Of a stretch of DNA of 64,000 nt, positions 1-11,264 are shown one piece after another. The DNA comes from Asterochloris sp. CNOR1 (Eukaryota; Chlorophyta; Trebouxiophyceae; Trebouxiales; Trebouxiaceae). Position 1 is the stretch's first letter, and each line of letters starts with the position of its first letter. Made by a program: the position numbers and the translations under genes. The stretch is from NCBI GenBank assembly GCA_963969365.1, contig OZ017758.1, positions 1,178,001 to 1,242,000 on the forward strand, read 5' to 3'. Below the pieces are notes generated by a model. It was not told where the DNA came from, did no database searches, and saw only the letters and a list, made by a program, of their open reading frames with translations.

Positions 1-152
1 GTGAGAAAGCACTCCACAGACACGCATGCTTCCCACCAGGGCAAGCCCCTTGAGGCCTATTCTCTCAGACTTGCCGTGATACCAGGCTTGGTCTACATAC
101 CTAGTGTCACAATTCCCCTTGCAAGCATCTCGGAGACTGGACTGATCAGTCC

Positions 153-922
153 TCATGAGTGGCACTCATGAGTGGCACGCAACGAATGATCGAATTTACT
201 AGGCTGAAACATCAGCTTGAGGTTTAAGTGGCAGCATGGCAGGCCAAAGCCCTGATCAGGGCCTGCAGGGCTTAAAGAAGGCTCAGTCAAAGGCAGGTCC
301 CTCCAGCTGCAACACAGCATGGTCTCAGGGAGGACCAGCAAAATGCTCAAAAGGTTAGGAAGGCAACATACCACCGTCATTATATGCTGCAGCAGTGTCG
401 CCCTGGTGAACAGGGGAACGCCAGGTGGTTTAAGATTTTGGCCAATCCTGCCCTTCACGGATTGGCATGAGGCCATCCGTGTGCCACGTCCCAAGACATC
501 GGCCTCTGGGCGGTGATTTGCATGGTCGTTGTTGTCCACGTACAGTGACCTGTAGTCGCCAAGCCCCTTCAGGCCGCGAGCTGGTCCAGCATCTGCTTTC
601 AACTCGTTGAACAACTTCACCTCCACAAAGCCAGTCTCTGTGCCAAATATGGGTGTCATGGAGGCAGCAATGCGGGCTTTGACAGCGCTCTTGGTCTTGG
701 GAGCCTCAGACATCGCAAGGAAGTGTACGTGGTCATTGCCAGCTTTGTGGTGAAAGGTACCTGAATACTTCTTTATGTTGTTTCCAAAGACATTCTTCAA
801 GGCTGCCACGCTCTGCTGCGAGACCTGAGGCAGCTGGTCTTCGTTGGTGGTGATGTGATGACAACAACTTCAAAGTTGCGCTCCTGCAATGGCTTCTTGC
901 CGCTGCCTTGCTTGGAGTTCAT
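153..922 (-). CDS. Unrecognised protein, probable coding frame
   Basis: I do not recognise this protein. A long minus-strand frame reads from about 809 down to 153 and has protein-like composition through the part containing AASMTPIFGTETGFVEVKLF and GLGDYRSLYVDNNDHANHRP. A second frame starts at an ATG at 922 (MNSKQGSGKK...) and runs into the same region. The two frames overlap near 850-890, where a 5-base unit is directly repeated, so a small intron, a sequencing error or a true frame change is possible. The last 60 or so residues (below about 370) look like read-through into an intron or UTR. No domain, signal peptide or membrane segment is evident. The gene lies tail-to-tail with nothing I can name. 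Confidence 0.4.
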
Positions 923-929
923 TGTGGCC

Positions 930-1413
930 TGCTCTCCTATGAGTGGGATTGAAAAGCTGTAAGTAGGCACACAGGGGCAAGCTCATTGATGTGAGCTAAA
1001 GACTGTCAAGAAGCATTCCAGTGGGCATGAGCACCATCACCAGGGTCTGTCGCGGAGCAGGCCTTCAAGTCTGACGCCGTGTCGCAGGGTGTTACCTGAC
1101 TTACTTTAGGTTGCAAGAAGCTAGACATACCGCTACACCAGCATACCGACATCATCCTTCGTCTGCTCTTCATTCAAGAAGACAAACTGTTGCTTTGACC
1201 GCATGTCGGATGCTGCCCACCTCCTTCATTGACAGGTATTTGCTGAAATGATATGGGCGGGCTGCAGGCATTCAGGTGGGAATGTACAGCAGCACACGTC
1301 CGGGCTATGTTACAGTGGTGGGATGTCTATATACAGCAAAGTTCAGGCTTTTGGGGACAGATCATGGCAGCGGAGGGCAGCCACTCAATACTGGCAGGAT
1401 GAGGGTCAAAATC
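930..1413. other. Intergenic stretch, no gene seen
   Basis: Lies between the start of the unrecognised minus-strand frame and the stop codon of the transporter gene. Short open frames occur on both strands but none has protein-like composition or splice logic. It probably holds the 3' UTR of the transporter and the promoter of the neighbour. Confidence 0.5.
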
Positions 1414-4400
1414 CTAGTCAGGGGATGCACTCTGTTGTTCTTGGTGTTCTACATCATCAAGCAGGGGCTCCTTGGAGCCTTCATCTTGAGAAGAGAGTGA
1501 ATGGATGTCATCGCCCTGAGTCTGCACGTGATCTCCAACAGCCAGTCGTCGATAGTCTGGTGCCTTTCTTGCCTTTACCATGCCCACCAGGAAGAGCAGG
1601 GCTGCCAGCAGCAGAAAGAGGCTGCAGAAGGCCATGCTCAACCTGCATCATTAATGCGCCCTCAGGCGCCTACAAGCTGGTAGTAAGCATGATGCATGGC
1701 ATTGGCCCGACTGGCAGTCTGCCCGCGCAGTGATCGGTGCACATCCAACTGTCAAAGCTAGACAAGAGTGCAGAGCAGAGAGCATCAAACACAGCAGGCA
1801 AGCGCTGTGCATGGAAGTGACAAGCTGCACTGTCGAGGGTGTGGCCAGCGGCTGGCTGCTCAGTGACAGGACTGACCTCCAGTCATGTAGCCGGCTCTGC
1901 AGCAAGCTCAGCGCTGGTGCGCTGGGAACATCTCCCAAAACGTGGATGGTGATGAGCTGCATGCTCATCGCAAAGGGGCGCAGCAGGGGTGGCACTGACC
2001 ACAGCACAATCGCATTTTGGGGGGCCTGCAGGCGCAAGTTTAAGCTACACGAGAGTCACACAGGCAGAGCCCGGAAAGTAATCACAGATTACAACAATAT
2101 GCCAGCAGAGGTGCGAGGGTGCCAGTGTCCGTTCAAATCTTGCCACCTCTGCAGCAAGGTGCTAAGCAGCTCATTCAAGTGCTCACCCCAATGAAGAACA
2201 GTCCCAGTTGCCCCAGCGCAAAGATGGAGATGAAAGCCATCAGGCTCCGTGCAGCGCCAAAGGCCAGCGTGAGGCAGACACACCTGCACAGTGATGGGAA
2301 GGGTGAGCTCAGATGGCCAACAGGGGTGGGAGTGACAGCAGAGCTTCCCTAGCAAATGTCACAGCACATGCAGCTGCCAGCATGCCATGCTGACTGTTTT
2401 CAAACCCACTGCAAGACCAGGTACGCTGCCCCAGCCTGCCCCATGTGCAGCACTCCTTCATGCAGGCCATGCAGATGGGCTCTCATGCTCCTGCCTCATG
2501 CTGTCCACCCCAACCAGTTACACATCTGTGCAGCACTCCTTCACGCTGATCAGCAGCAGTGGCCTGGCGCCCGCGCCGGCGACGTACTGCATCACCTGGC
2601 CTGGTGATGCTCAGCTGCACCACAGGCTGGCTTGTCCCCCAGCCCCCAGCGCTGCAGGCTGATACCTGGCCTCAGCCTGCACCCGGCCTCCGCCTGCACC
2701 CACAGTCCCCGTGCAGCACAACACAGCAGTGGCCATGGAGGTGCCGGATGCTGCTGCAGAAAGCCAAAAGGCACCCAGCAGACAGCAGGCAGGGCCGGCC
2801 CCCTGCCTCACCCTGCACCCACGCCCCATGCGCAGCACTGCATGGCGTTGGCCATGGAGCTGCCCAGCCTGTCCAGCACGACGCCCCCCAGCAACGTCCC
2901 CACCACTCCTGTGGTCACGGTGACTGCTCCAAAAAGGACGTCTGCCTCCGCAGCCTTGAGGTCAAACACTTCCCTTCCAGCCTTGGGCCCATAGTAGGCA
3001 AAGGCTCCCAGGACGCCTGCACACGGGGCCAGCGGCATGCTCGGCTTGCAGGATTGCGACAGGCAGAAGCAGAATGACACCTCGCGCACTGCAAGAGCAC
3101 AGGAGCACTGACAGCTCCGGGAGTTGGCCCTCAGGCTCAACAAGCACAATCCTTGCAGTCATGGAGATCAGAGGCAGGTGGCAGCGGGGCGTGAAAGCTG
3201 TGCAATGCTTGCACAGAGTGAAATCAGGTGCTGCAGCTGTCGGCAAGACTCCCACCTGCAGAAGATTGATTGATGGCAGGTCCAGCCATAAGAATATCAC
3301 CTAAACCGTTGGTACAGAGCTGTTGGACGCAGGACGAGCTGTCACCTCAACTGGGTGTTTAAGGACCCACTGCGAGATCTGCCAGGTCACCTGTGTACAC
3401 TGCAGAGCCTACAACTGCCAGTGCATACACTGGGTGGCTCCAGATGGTGCGCTGGTCTCGCAGGAAGCTTGCGATCGTGCTGCCTGCTCCCTCGGGGCGG
3501 TCACGCTGGTCTGGATCTGCAGGCGTATGGATCGCCAGTCTGCACTTGACTCCTGTGTGTCGTTGCCACATGCTTGTGCTGCATGCCAAAGCCTTGCTGG
3601 GGAATGGAATTAACGTGGAAGCCAGCAGAGCCTGACTGGACAAGTGATTTGCTGCTGCTGCAGCCTGCATGGTGCAGGCGAGCAGACAAACGTCACAGTG
3701 AGCTGCCTGAGCCCATGCAGGGTGTAGGATGTTGCCTGCGCCCCAGCCAGCAGCAGCAACGCTGCCGGGCCAAGCTGCCCCTCATCTCGCAGGTCTGCGC
3801 TTGCATGTCACCCACTAGCTGCAAGCCTAACCCAGAGCTTGCGCAAAACTTCCTTTCAGAGCATACATGTCAGGCCCAGCGCTGGCCTGCAGGGGCACAG
3901 TGGTCTGCAAGGGCACCATGGCTGCAGAATGCAACAGGACGACATCGCACCTGTCGGCTTGCCCTTGAGGTCCAGTGCTCTCCCAAAGAGGCACAGCAAC
4001 GCAAAGGGCAGCATGGCTGCAGCCTCCAGAAGGAAGCCAGCTCGCCAGCCCAGGGGCCCTGCTACTGCGCCCCCCAGGATGTAGCCTGCAGGGCAGGACT
4101 GGCCAGCATGGGCATGCAGCACTGGCAGAGGGCTCAGAGGGGCACCAATGGCCTTAGGGCATGGGCACGCAACCACCAGCAAAGGGCTCTTGGCAACGTG
4201 TTTGCTCATGGCTCAGCAGATGTGAGCAGCATCATGAGACCTGCAGGCCCCTCAGCTGCCCTCTGCAGATGGCCCAAAGCTGAGATGCACTCCAGCTCTG
4301 AAACGACGTCGTACTGTTTGAGTCATCAGCTGGTGTAGTTGCAGTGCTGCGGCTGCTCACCCGCGGCATACCCGACAGGGATGCACAGATAGAAGGAGGC

Positions 4401-5090
4401 CAACCAGCGCGTCTTAGCGGCCGCAGGGGCAGCGTCATCGATGACTGCAGCTGCTATGGCAACGAAGGAGGCCTCGCCAACGCCAACCACCATGCGGCAG
4501 ACCAGCAGGCTCCCGAACCCCCATGTCAGCCCGCAGCCGGCGGTGGCGGCAGCCCACACGCTCAGGCCAACGCCGATCAGTTTGAAGCAGTTGTAGTGCT
4601 TCACTGCCTCAGCAAATATGGGGCTGGAGGCCAGCAGGCCGACCTGCATGCTGCTACCAGCCTCAGCAGGCCTGGCACATGTGCAGGACCGGGGAGGCAA
4701 AGCCCGGTTGCCTCCGCAGCCTTGGTCAGCAAGCCCTGGCAGTGCATTGCTTATGATGCAGCTGCAGAGCCAAGGCAGGTGGGACACCCACCAGAAAGGC
4801 TGATGGTAGGAGCCCATCTTGAAACAGCGTCAAATCAAAGTCCCCCTGCAGGGAACACATGCGCTCTGTCTGAGCAGCTGAGCAATTGGACATGAGTCGC
4901 TGCTGCCGGCAGCAGCTGAAATGATCATTCAGGCATCCAGGCAGCCTGCCTGATTCCTCACCATGATGCCTGAAGCTGCGCCGCCATCCTTCACTGTCCG
5001 CCCGTTTACACTGCTTGAGCTGATCAGGCCTCTGTCGATATAAATCAAGAGGTTCATGCTGCAGAACCTGCCAACGGAGACAAAGGACAT
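1414..5090 (-). CDS. Spinster-type MFS transporter (SPNS family)
   Basis: This is a major-facilitator membrane transporter of the Spinster family. Animal members export sphingosine-1-phosphate or lysophospholipids; the plant and algal substrate is uncertain. I read nine exons: 5090-4962, 4845-4792, 4643-4361, 4085-3951, about 3482-3391, about 3016-2840, about 2275-2187, 2025-1877 and 1642-1414. The first carries the family's TM1 signature NLLIYIDRGLISSSSVNG. The join of exons 2 and 3 gives SAFLVGLLASSPIFA. Exon 3 carries the MFS-A-like and TM4-5 region (GVGEASFVAIAAAVIDDAAP). Exon 6 has LGAFAYYGPKAGREVF. Exon 8 carries LWSVPPLLRPFAMSM followed by HVLGDVPSAP, a C-terminal family hallmark. The last exon holds a final membrane helix and an acidic tail ending EPLLDDVEH. 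The first ATG could be at 5090 or an upstream exon may exist. It starts back to back with FKBP13. Confidence 0.9.
2694..2758 (-). repeat. Exon echo in Spinster gene intron
   Basis: On the minus strand this intronic stretch reads SGTSMATAVLCC..TVGAG. That closely copies the end of exon 6 and its run-on (LGSSMANAMQCC..GVGAG, about 2812-2870). It lies just downstream of the real exon and is out of use as coding sequence. Confidence 0.7.
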
Positions 5091-5360
5091 GCTTTCAGCT
5101 CTTCCTACAAGACAGCATAGATGCAGAGAGGAGCAGTCAGCTCACATGGCCAGCAGGGTGCCAGGCGGAAAGCCTGCGTTTCTCCCAGCCTGCTCTTCAT
5201 GTAGCTGAGCCATGTTGCAAAACGCTCAGTCTGGTGTGGAGAACACAAAGGTGCGGCTGCCCATGACTTAGGACATAGCTTATCGTGATTGCTGGTCTGC
5301 TGTGTTGCTGAATGTCAGATAGAGTCAGACAGCTGGAAGTTTATAGGTCAAGCATTCAAA
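5091..5360. promoter_or_regulatory. Short divergent promoter region, Spinster / FKBP13
   Basis: About 270 bases separate the start of the minus-strand transporter from the preferred ATG of FKBP13. Both genes must be driven from here or from within each other's 5' UTR. I see no convincing TATA box. The span is inferred from the gene starts, not from a motif. Confidence 0.45.
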
Positions 5361-6286
5361 ATGCAAGCCATTCAGCAGCCAAGGGTCAGCTGTTGGTCTT
5401 GCCACAGGCAGGGTGCTAGGGTAGCACGCTTTTGGCACAGCAGATCTCAGTCCATCCAATGCCAGGCTCACAGTACTCAGACATGCACAGCAGCGCAGGG
5501 GGGTGCAGCTACGCGCAGGGCAATGCTCCTTGGGCTATCTATCTGCACAGCAGCCGCAGCAGCAATTCCTCAACAGGCGCAGGCTGGAGTCACGCAGTGT
5601 AACTACCAAAAAGCAGCAAGTGGCCTTCAGTGGTGTGACACCAAGCAGGGAGAGGGCAAGAGTCCCGTAAAAGGGGCCAGCATCAGGTACAGGAACATTG
5701 GTTGGCCAAGCTGTGCAGGCCTTTGCCAAATGCCTGACGCAGCCACTCTGCTGCTCTGCTTCTGAAGGTGTCACTACACAGGCAGGCTAGAGAGCGGGAG
5801 TGTCTTTGATTCATCCTATGAGAGGCGCAAGCCTCTGAGCTTCAAAGTAAGCCAGACACTGCTGCACCCAGCAGAGCACTGCAGTTCTGGGCTCTCACTG
5901 CCTGTGCTGCCTGCAGATTGGGGTGCGTCAAGTCATTGCAGGCTGGGACGTGGGCATCCTAGGCTCTGATGACATCCCACCGATGAAAGTGGGCTCCTTG
6001 GCATCACAAAATAGCTGTAGATGCCTGCTTGAGGGAAAAGGGGGAGCTCACTGATGTTTTGGCTGTCCTGTGCAGGAAGGTGGCAAGCGGAGCCTCATCA
6101 TCCCAGCCAGCCTCGGTTATGGCCCCAAGGGTGCTGGAGGTGAGTACTAAAGGACGCAACTTGCATGGCATTAAGACTGGGAAGCAAGGTGGCCTGCCAA
6201 AAATGCTCACTCTGGCTGCAGGTGTGATCCCTCCCAACGCCACTCTATATTTTGATGTCGAGTTGCTTCCTTCTGGCAAGAAATAG
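5361..6286 (+). CDS. Thylakoid lumen FKBP-type peptidyl-prolyl isomerase (FKBP13-like)
   Basis: This is a peptidyl-prolyl cis-trans isomerase sent to the thylakoid lumen. Exons are 5361-5686, 5768-5846, 5917-5988, 6076-6139 and 6222-6286, and the frame closes across all four introns. The start at 5361 (MQAIQQPRVSC...) gives a basic plastid transit region. A twin-arginine lumenal signal follows: RR before a hydrophobic stretch and a cleavage site after QAQA. An in-frame ATG at 5289 would only lengthen the leader. The FKBP fold shows YTGRLESGSVFDSSYERR, VIAGWDVGILGSDDIPPM, LIIPASLGYG and IPPNATLYFDVELL. The first FKBP13 disulfide pair is kept (CNYQKAASGLQWC, the same spacing as in Arabidopsis). 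The second pair, which lies after GAG in plants, is absent. Confidence 0.93.
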
Positions 6287-6708
6287 ATTGTTTAAATGGG
6301 GACCTCCTGGGAATCGTTTTGTTGCTGGTTCATCTGGCAAGCATGGTTGCATGCATCAAGGGTTCATCTGGGCGAGCAGACGTGCATGAATCAACTATGA
6401 AATGCACACATGGGCTTAGTAGCCTACTCATTGCAGCACAAGGCCCAACAGGCCTTCGCAATCTCAAAATTAGGAGGTGATATCGGAGATGTCATAATCT
6501 ATGAGGCTACAACAGTGACAATGACCAAAATGGAGGCGCTGTCAGGAGTAAGCAGCGGGGCCAGATGTTGCAAATTCTCAGACATCCTTTACAGAAAGGA
6601 GGATAGTTATGAAGCTGCCTACTCCCCTGCCTATAAAGGCCCAGCAGTGGGAGAACAGTGTCCATGGCACAGGCAAGCATGCTGCAGCACAGCTCCGCCT
6701 GAAGCCTT
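6287..6708. other. Intergenic, no gene seen
   Basis: Contains the FKBP13 3' UTR. Short frames run on both strands but none is supported by splice sites or protein-like composition. Confidence 0.45.
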
Positions 6709-7038
6709 TCAGGCATTGGCAGCCACGTACTGCTGGCCGAAGGATGCCCCACTGTCAACACGCAGCTGCACAGCCGCGCTGGAGGGCAGGCGCCCCAGGG
6801 GTTGGGACACCAACTGCTTTACTGTGCCCAGCTTGTGCTGCGCCAGCACCCCCGAGAGCACCTCCATCCATTGGCGCTGCACCCGCATCCGCTCTGCCCG
6901 CCTGTGATCCAAGAAGTGCATGCGCAGAATGCGCCAGCAGGCCTCTGCCCTTGTGACTGGCGACCTGATTGTGTTGGTGGAGGCGCACTTGGGCATGGCT
7001 GTGGACAATGACTTGCAGGTGCCCTGCTGCCGCTGCAT
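6709..7038 (-). CDS. Possible C-terminal coding segment, unrecognised
   Basis: A minus-strand frame ending in a stop at 6709 is protein-like. It has a basic helical part (RILRMHFLDHRRAERMRVQR, then a W-rich helix) and ends GASFGQQYVAANA. I do not recognise it. It lies downstream of the stop codon of the PP2C-like gene, so it is either the end of a small separate gene or an alternative 3' end of that gene. The two other minus-strand frames here are also open, so the assignment is weak. Confidence 0.3.
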   Translation of the reverse strand: MQRQQGTCKSLSTAMPKCASTNTIRSPVTRAEACWRILRMHFLDHRRAERMRVQRQWMEVLSGVLAQHKLGTVKQLVSQPLGRLPSSAAVQLRVDSGASFGQQYVAANA

Positions 7039-7285
7039 CTGCCTCTGGAGGGGGCTGTGCGGCCGGCCTGCAGCATGAGGGAGAACACTGGTCAGCTGCT
7101 GCCAGCAGAAGCACTCACAAGAGGGTCAATTGGTGGCGACAGATCTGCCTGGATGAGACGGCAGACACCGAGCAGCCAGCATTAGTCCCTTTGCAAGCCC
7201 ACTCACCAGCAACTGCAGGTGTTGAGGCCCCTTAAAAGGTCAGTCATGCCCCTAAGACTCAAGCAAGCCAGCCCCAAAGACGGCT

Positions 7286-9195
7286 TCATGCACACCCCAG
7301 CTGCACGATGAGTTCATCACCTGACCAGTCCATGTGCAGCACCATGGCAGAGATGTCGTCGTGCACATCCCCCCGCCGCCGCCTGACTGGCTGCTTGCCG
7401 CCCCACTTGTAGTTGGAAACGTCCCCTACCCATAAACTCTGCACGTCAGAGGGCTCCAGCAGAGCCCTCATCCGAGGATCCCGCTGCCTCTGGGTGCGCT
7501 GTGTGACCTGCAGGTGCGGCAGAATCATCTCGGCAAGCAGCTTCAAGCGGCCCAGCCCGTACGAACAATCGCACGTGCTGCAGGCATGCAGCAAGCTGCC
7601 TAGACGCAGCATTTACAGTCGTAGATTACCGTGCGCAGGGCAGCAGCGCAAGCCAGCAGGTCACAAAGAGCATGCCTCGGCCCAATGTCCTACCTTGTGC
7701 AGGGCGTAGTTTGCAAGGTGAGCAGCTCCATTGCCAGACCATCTGGTGCAGTTGTGATAGTGCTCAAGCCGCAGCATGGCTGCCTCAGGGGTGAGCTCGC
7801 GCCTGCGGATCACAGCAAGCAGCTCAGCCAGCACCACTTTAGATGAGCAAGCGAGCCAGGGAGACGAAGTTGCCATGATGATGCATCGTGCATGCTGTCA
7901 GGGTGCAGGCGGATGATATAATGATGTGTGTGCAGGCAGATGCCATGATGAGATGTGCCCCACAAGGAGCACAACCCCCACAGAGCACTTATTAATGTTC
8001 CTTTGCTTGAAGCTCAAGCAGCTCCTTGCAACTATGTGCCGGGCAGAGCCACTGCTGACACAATCAAGCCCAAATGCTATATGCGTGCCTTAGCCCCTGC
8101 TTAAGGGCTTGGTGGTGACGTGATAGACTCACCAAAGGCCAGCAGAGCCCAGGATGATGCTGTCGACGTCCTCTGTCAGCTGCACAGTGGCAATGCCGCC
8201 AGCCAGACCCCGGCTGCCCTCATTCTCCCCAACATCTGTTGTGATCTGGAGGCTGCCGGCCGCAGCGCGGCTGCCAACGAGGACTCGGCAGCCCCCTGTG
8301 CTGGCCACATATAATGTGTCTGTGGTCAGGTCCACATACGCTGCTGCCAGGCTAACGCCGTCCAGGACGTTGTGGTTGAAAGGGTGCATGTCCTTCCAGG
8401 CGCGATCCAGCGCAAACATGGCAGCGCGGAAGGCTTTGGGAATGTCACCCAGAGCGGCTACCTGCAAAGGGTGGTGCAGGGGTGAGAGAGGAGAAGTCAG
8501 GGCAGCGGCCTGCCTCAGCCTGATTGGATGCCACCTGCTGAGGCACCTCGGCACATATGCAGGCGCTACAATCGTGGGGCTGGCTGATATATCAGTTAGC
8601 ACCTCTGCAGCTGGGGGCACAGTGCGCCCACGCTGAGATGTGATGGGGGTGCCAAGCCGACACCCTGCTGCAAATTGTGCCAAAAGAGCTTGCCTGCTTA
8701 AGCAGCTCCCGGTGCATGTTGCGCCTCAAGTAATTGCCTCCTTGAGCAGAGCTGTCCGTGGTGATCAGCGCTGTGAACAGGTGCGGAGAGCCGCCTTGGG
8801 TCTGCATGAGAGCATGAGCGGTCAGTTGACGTAAGGGGACGCGTGCCACGATGGCACAGAGAGCCGTGAGAAGCCAGGACTGCAGCACAGGGCTACTGCA
8901 ACCCATACCAGGCACACAGCATGCCAGGCAAATCCTGGTGGCCTGGAGCAGCATTCACCTCCAATATTTTGGCATCCCGTGCAGGCAGATGTGCCTGAGT
9001 TGCACAGTGCAACCATTGTATTCTGTCCTCCCCGGTGCTGAGAAGCACGTCGCCCCTGCTTTCTGATCCTGGCGTCTGAGCATACTGCGAAGACGTGGTC
9101 TGGTGGCTGAAAGACTGTCCCTCCTTCAGGTTTCGCCGAGACAGCAGCTTTCTGCTGATGCGGCCCAGCATCCTAGCGTTCAAGAGTCTCCCCAC
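7286..9195 (-). CDS. Degenerate PP2C-family protein, pyruvate dehydrogenase phosphatase-like
   Basis: The fold is that of a PP2C (PPM) protein phosphatase, closest in layout to mitochondrial PDH phosphatase. The first exon (from 9195) is strongly basic (ARMLGRISRKLLSRRN) and could be a mitochondrial presequence. A middle exon (about 8460-8131) shows GVSLAAAYVDLTTDTLYVAS and VDSIILGSAGLW. The next (about 7840-7695) has LRLEHYHNC..NGAAHLANYALHK, matching the PDP helix NAATHLIRHAL. The last exon (to 7286) has the conserved DDISAMVL. Key features are lost. I find no DGHGG motif. GDSR is replaced by GGCR. The metal-binding Asp of the DGLW motif is Ala (SAGLW). Only about 20 residues join the last two motifs, where active enzymes have far more. 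It is probably a pseudophosphatase. Exon limits are approximate. Confidence 0.7.
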
Positions 9196-9450
9196 GAATT
9201 TGCTAATAGAAGTGTGTGTGCTAATAAAAGTGAGGCTTGCAAGCCAATGCGGCGAGGGAGATGCTGAACTGTGCGTGCAAGCAACAGAAGTGCGGTGGCT
9301 TGCAACAAGCCAGTGTTGTAGTGGAGCTTTATGTCAGGCAGAGGTGGTTTCAGAGCGGTCGGCTGCGACTTCTTTTTATGTTGCCAGACGAGAGGATCTC
9401 AAAAAGGCTATGACAAAGCAAGCACGCTGGAAGTCCAAAGAACGTTCAGT

Positions 9451-11264
9451 TCAAACTGAAAGGAGAGAGTCCAGCTCATCCTCCTCCTCTTGTGCCGCCT
9501 GCAGGGTTTCAGGTTGAATTCAGCCCAGGGGCGCTAGCTCTTGCATGAAGTGCACCCCAGCCCAATAGGAGCACGCACTCCCAGGCGTGCCCTCTGGGTG
9601 CATCACATGAGCAGTGCAGGAGCAGGCAGCATTCAAGTGTGACAAGCTGACCTGTGCGGGCACACCATTCCCATTTCCTGCTGCAGCTGCAGGTGCAGCT
9701 TCTATCTTCTTCTCCTCATCCTCATCAGTCTTGCGGCCATACACCTGCAGGTGGTATCTGGGGTGCTGTAGGCCTGTGTCTGGAGCAGCCAGCATGCGTA
9801 GCCTGTGACATTATGGCCACCTTGGAGGCTGGCACACATGCAACAGTTCAACCTAAAGGAGGCTCTCTTGGAGCAAGCTCAGCATGGTGTCACATCATTT
9901 GCTGCAAGCTCCAAGAGGGCCTGCAGCTAGCCCAACAGCTGTGTGACTTTGCAACAATGCAGCCCGCAACGAGTCGAGGCACTGTCTCACGTCAATGCTC
10001 ATGTCCTGCTTGATGTTATCGTTGTCGTTGACCACATTCTCGAAGTTGAGCACCCGTTTCTCGTCCAGGTTGTAGTTGAAGTTGCTCTTCACCTGCCCCA
10101 GTGGCACAATGTCCCTGCACACAGCCAGAACAGCTGTCAACAGGGTGAGGCAGTCTTGGGTCTGCGGCGTCCTGTCTGCGGCCTCCCAAGGTCAGCCAGC
10201 TTGCAAAGGTGTCTGAGCTGCTGCTATTTAGCCGCCCCAGAGGCCTAGCACAGTTTCTCTACAGAGTGCGCTCGTGTGAAGTGGCAGTGCCTGCCCCTGT
10301 TCAGGCTGTGAGGTAGCCAGTCACCCTGGTAGTCACTGCCTGCCTCAGCTGCTACCTGTCTGATGCAGAGCATGCCACCACCCACCACTGCACTGCAAGA
10401 CGTGCAATGGAGCGTGCACCATCCCAGCAGCTGCAGCGGAAACAGCAGCAGTTGAGCAGCTTGCAGGGGATGAGTACCCTGATAATCCCACACACAGTGG
10501 CAAAGCACCCATTGAGAATTGGTCGTGTACCCTGGGAAGGCCAGCCACAAGTGCGTGTGCTGACCTTTGGTCAATGCAAAGCAAGTCGTCCTGAGCAAGG
10601 GAGCAGAGCTACATGGCCCTGCAGCTGGCCGTGCTGCTCAGGGCAGGTTGCGGGCGGGACTGCAACCAGCAGCGCAAGGGTCCTGACGATAAGCCAGGCA
10701 CTCACAGCAGGTTGTCCTGTGCGTGCGAGCGCAGCCACGTTCTTGCGCTGGCCCCGCATCTGAACTCGAAGTCCTCACAGAACAGCCCCTCCTGGAACTC
10801 CTGTGGCAAGATGGTGCGGTCCTTCTTCACCGCATCCCCAAAGGTGGTGCTGGTCACGTGCCGGAAGCAGGTCTTGGCACCTGGAGCAGTGTGGCAGGGA
10901 GCGGCGCATGGCTCAGACTGAGTGTGCAAACGCGTTTTCCAAGCAAAGCTGCATCTGATGGGCCGCTCGGTGGTGCAGCCTCAGTAACACACCAAGTGCT
11001 GCAGCGCAACCCATGAGGGGACCGGCGGCCCGGACTAGTGCAAAGTGTGGCCTTGCTGAATTGGCTCACATGCTGCAGCCCAGCCTGCTATGGCCCACAG
11101 TTGTTGGAAAAGCTGCTGCCCCTTGCATGGCACTCAGAGGTCAGCACCGCCTCTGAAGACCATTGCCGCTCAAGGCCTCACCTGTTGCCATGCACTCCAG
11201 TGAGTTCGCTGAGATGGGCTCTATTACGTACTGGTCTGATAGCTTGCCAGTGTCCAGCTTCTGA
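9451..11264 (-). CDS. Unrecognised multi-exon protein with acidic C-terminus
   Basis: I do not recognise this protein. Five minus-strand segments have good splice borders and joined frames. About 11264-11178 holds KLDTGKLSDQYVIEPISANS. About 10896-10708 holds KKDRTILPQEFQEGLFCEDF. About 10117-9990 holds VKSNFNYNLDEKRVLNFENV. About 9755-9640 holds VYGRKTDEDEEKKIEAAPAA and an Ala/Gly/Asn linker. The last exon ends at 9451 with QEEEDELDSLLSV. The acidic leucine-containing tail resembles a short docking motif. The 5' end is not placed, and more exons may lie between 11264 and the ligase stop codon. It is transcribed in the same direction as the ligase upstream of it. Confidence 0.55.

Noticed and set aside
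4344-4895. Long plus-strand open frame over the Spinster gene
   Set aside because: It is the mirror of exon 3 of the transporter. The minus strand carries clear family sequence and splice sites, while the plus-strand product has no recognisable features.
9095-9517. Plus-strand frame of 140 codons near 9.1 kb
   Set aside because: It overlaps the basic first exon of the PP2C-like gene and the acidic last exon of the next gene, both better supported on the minus strand.
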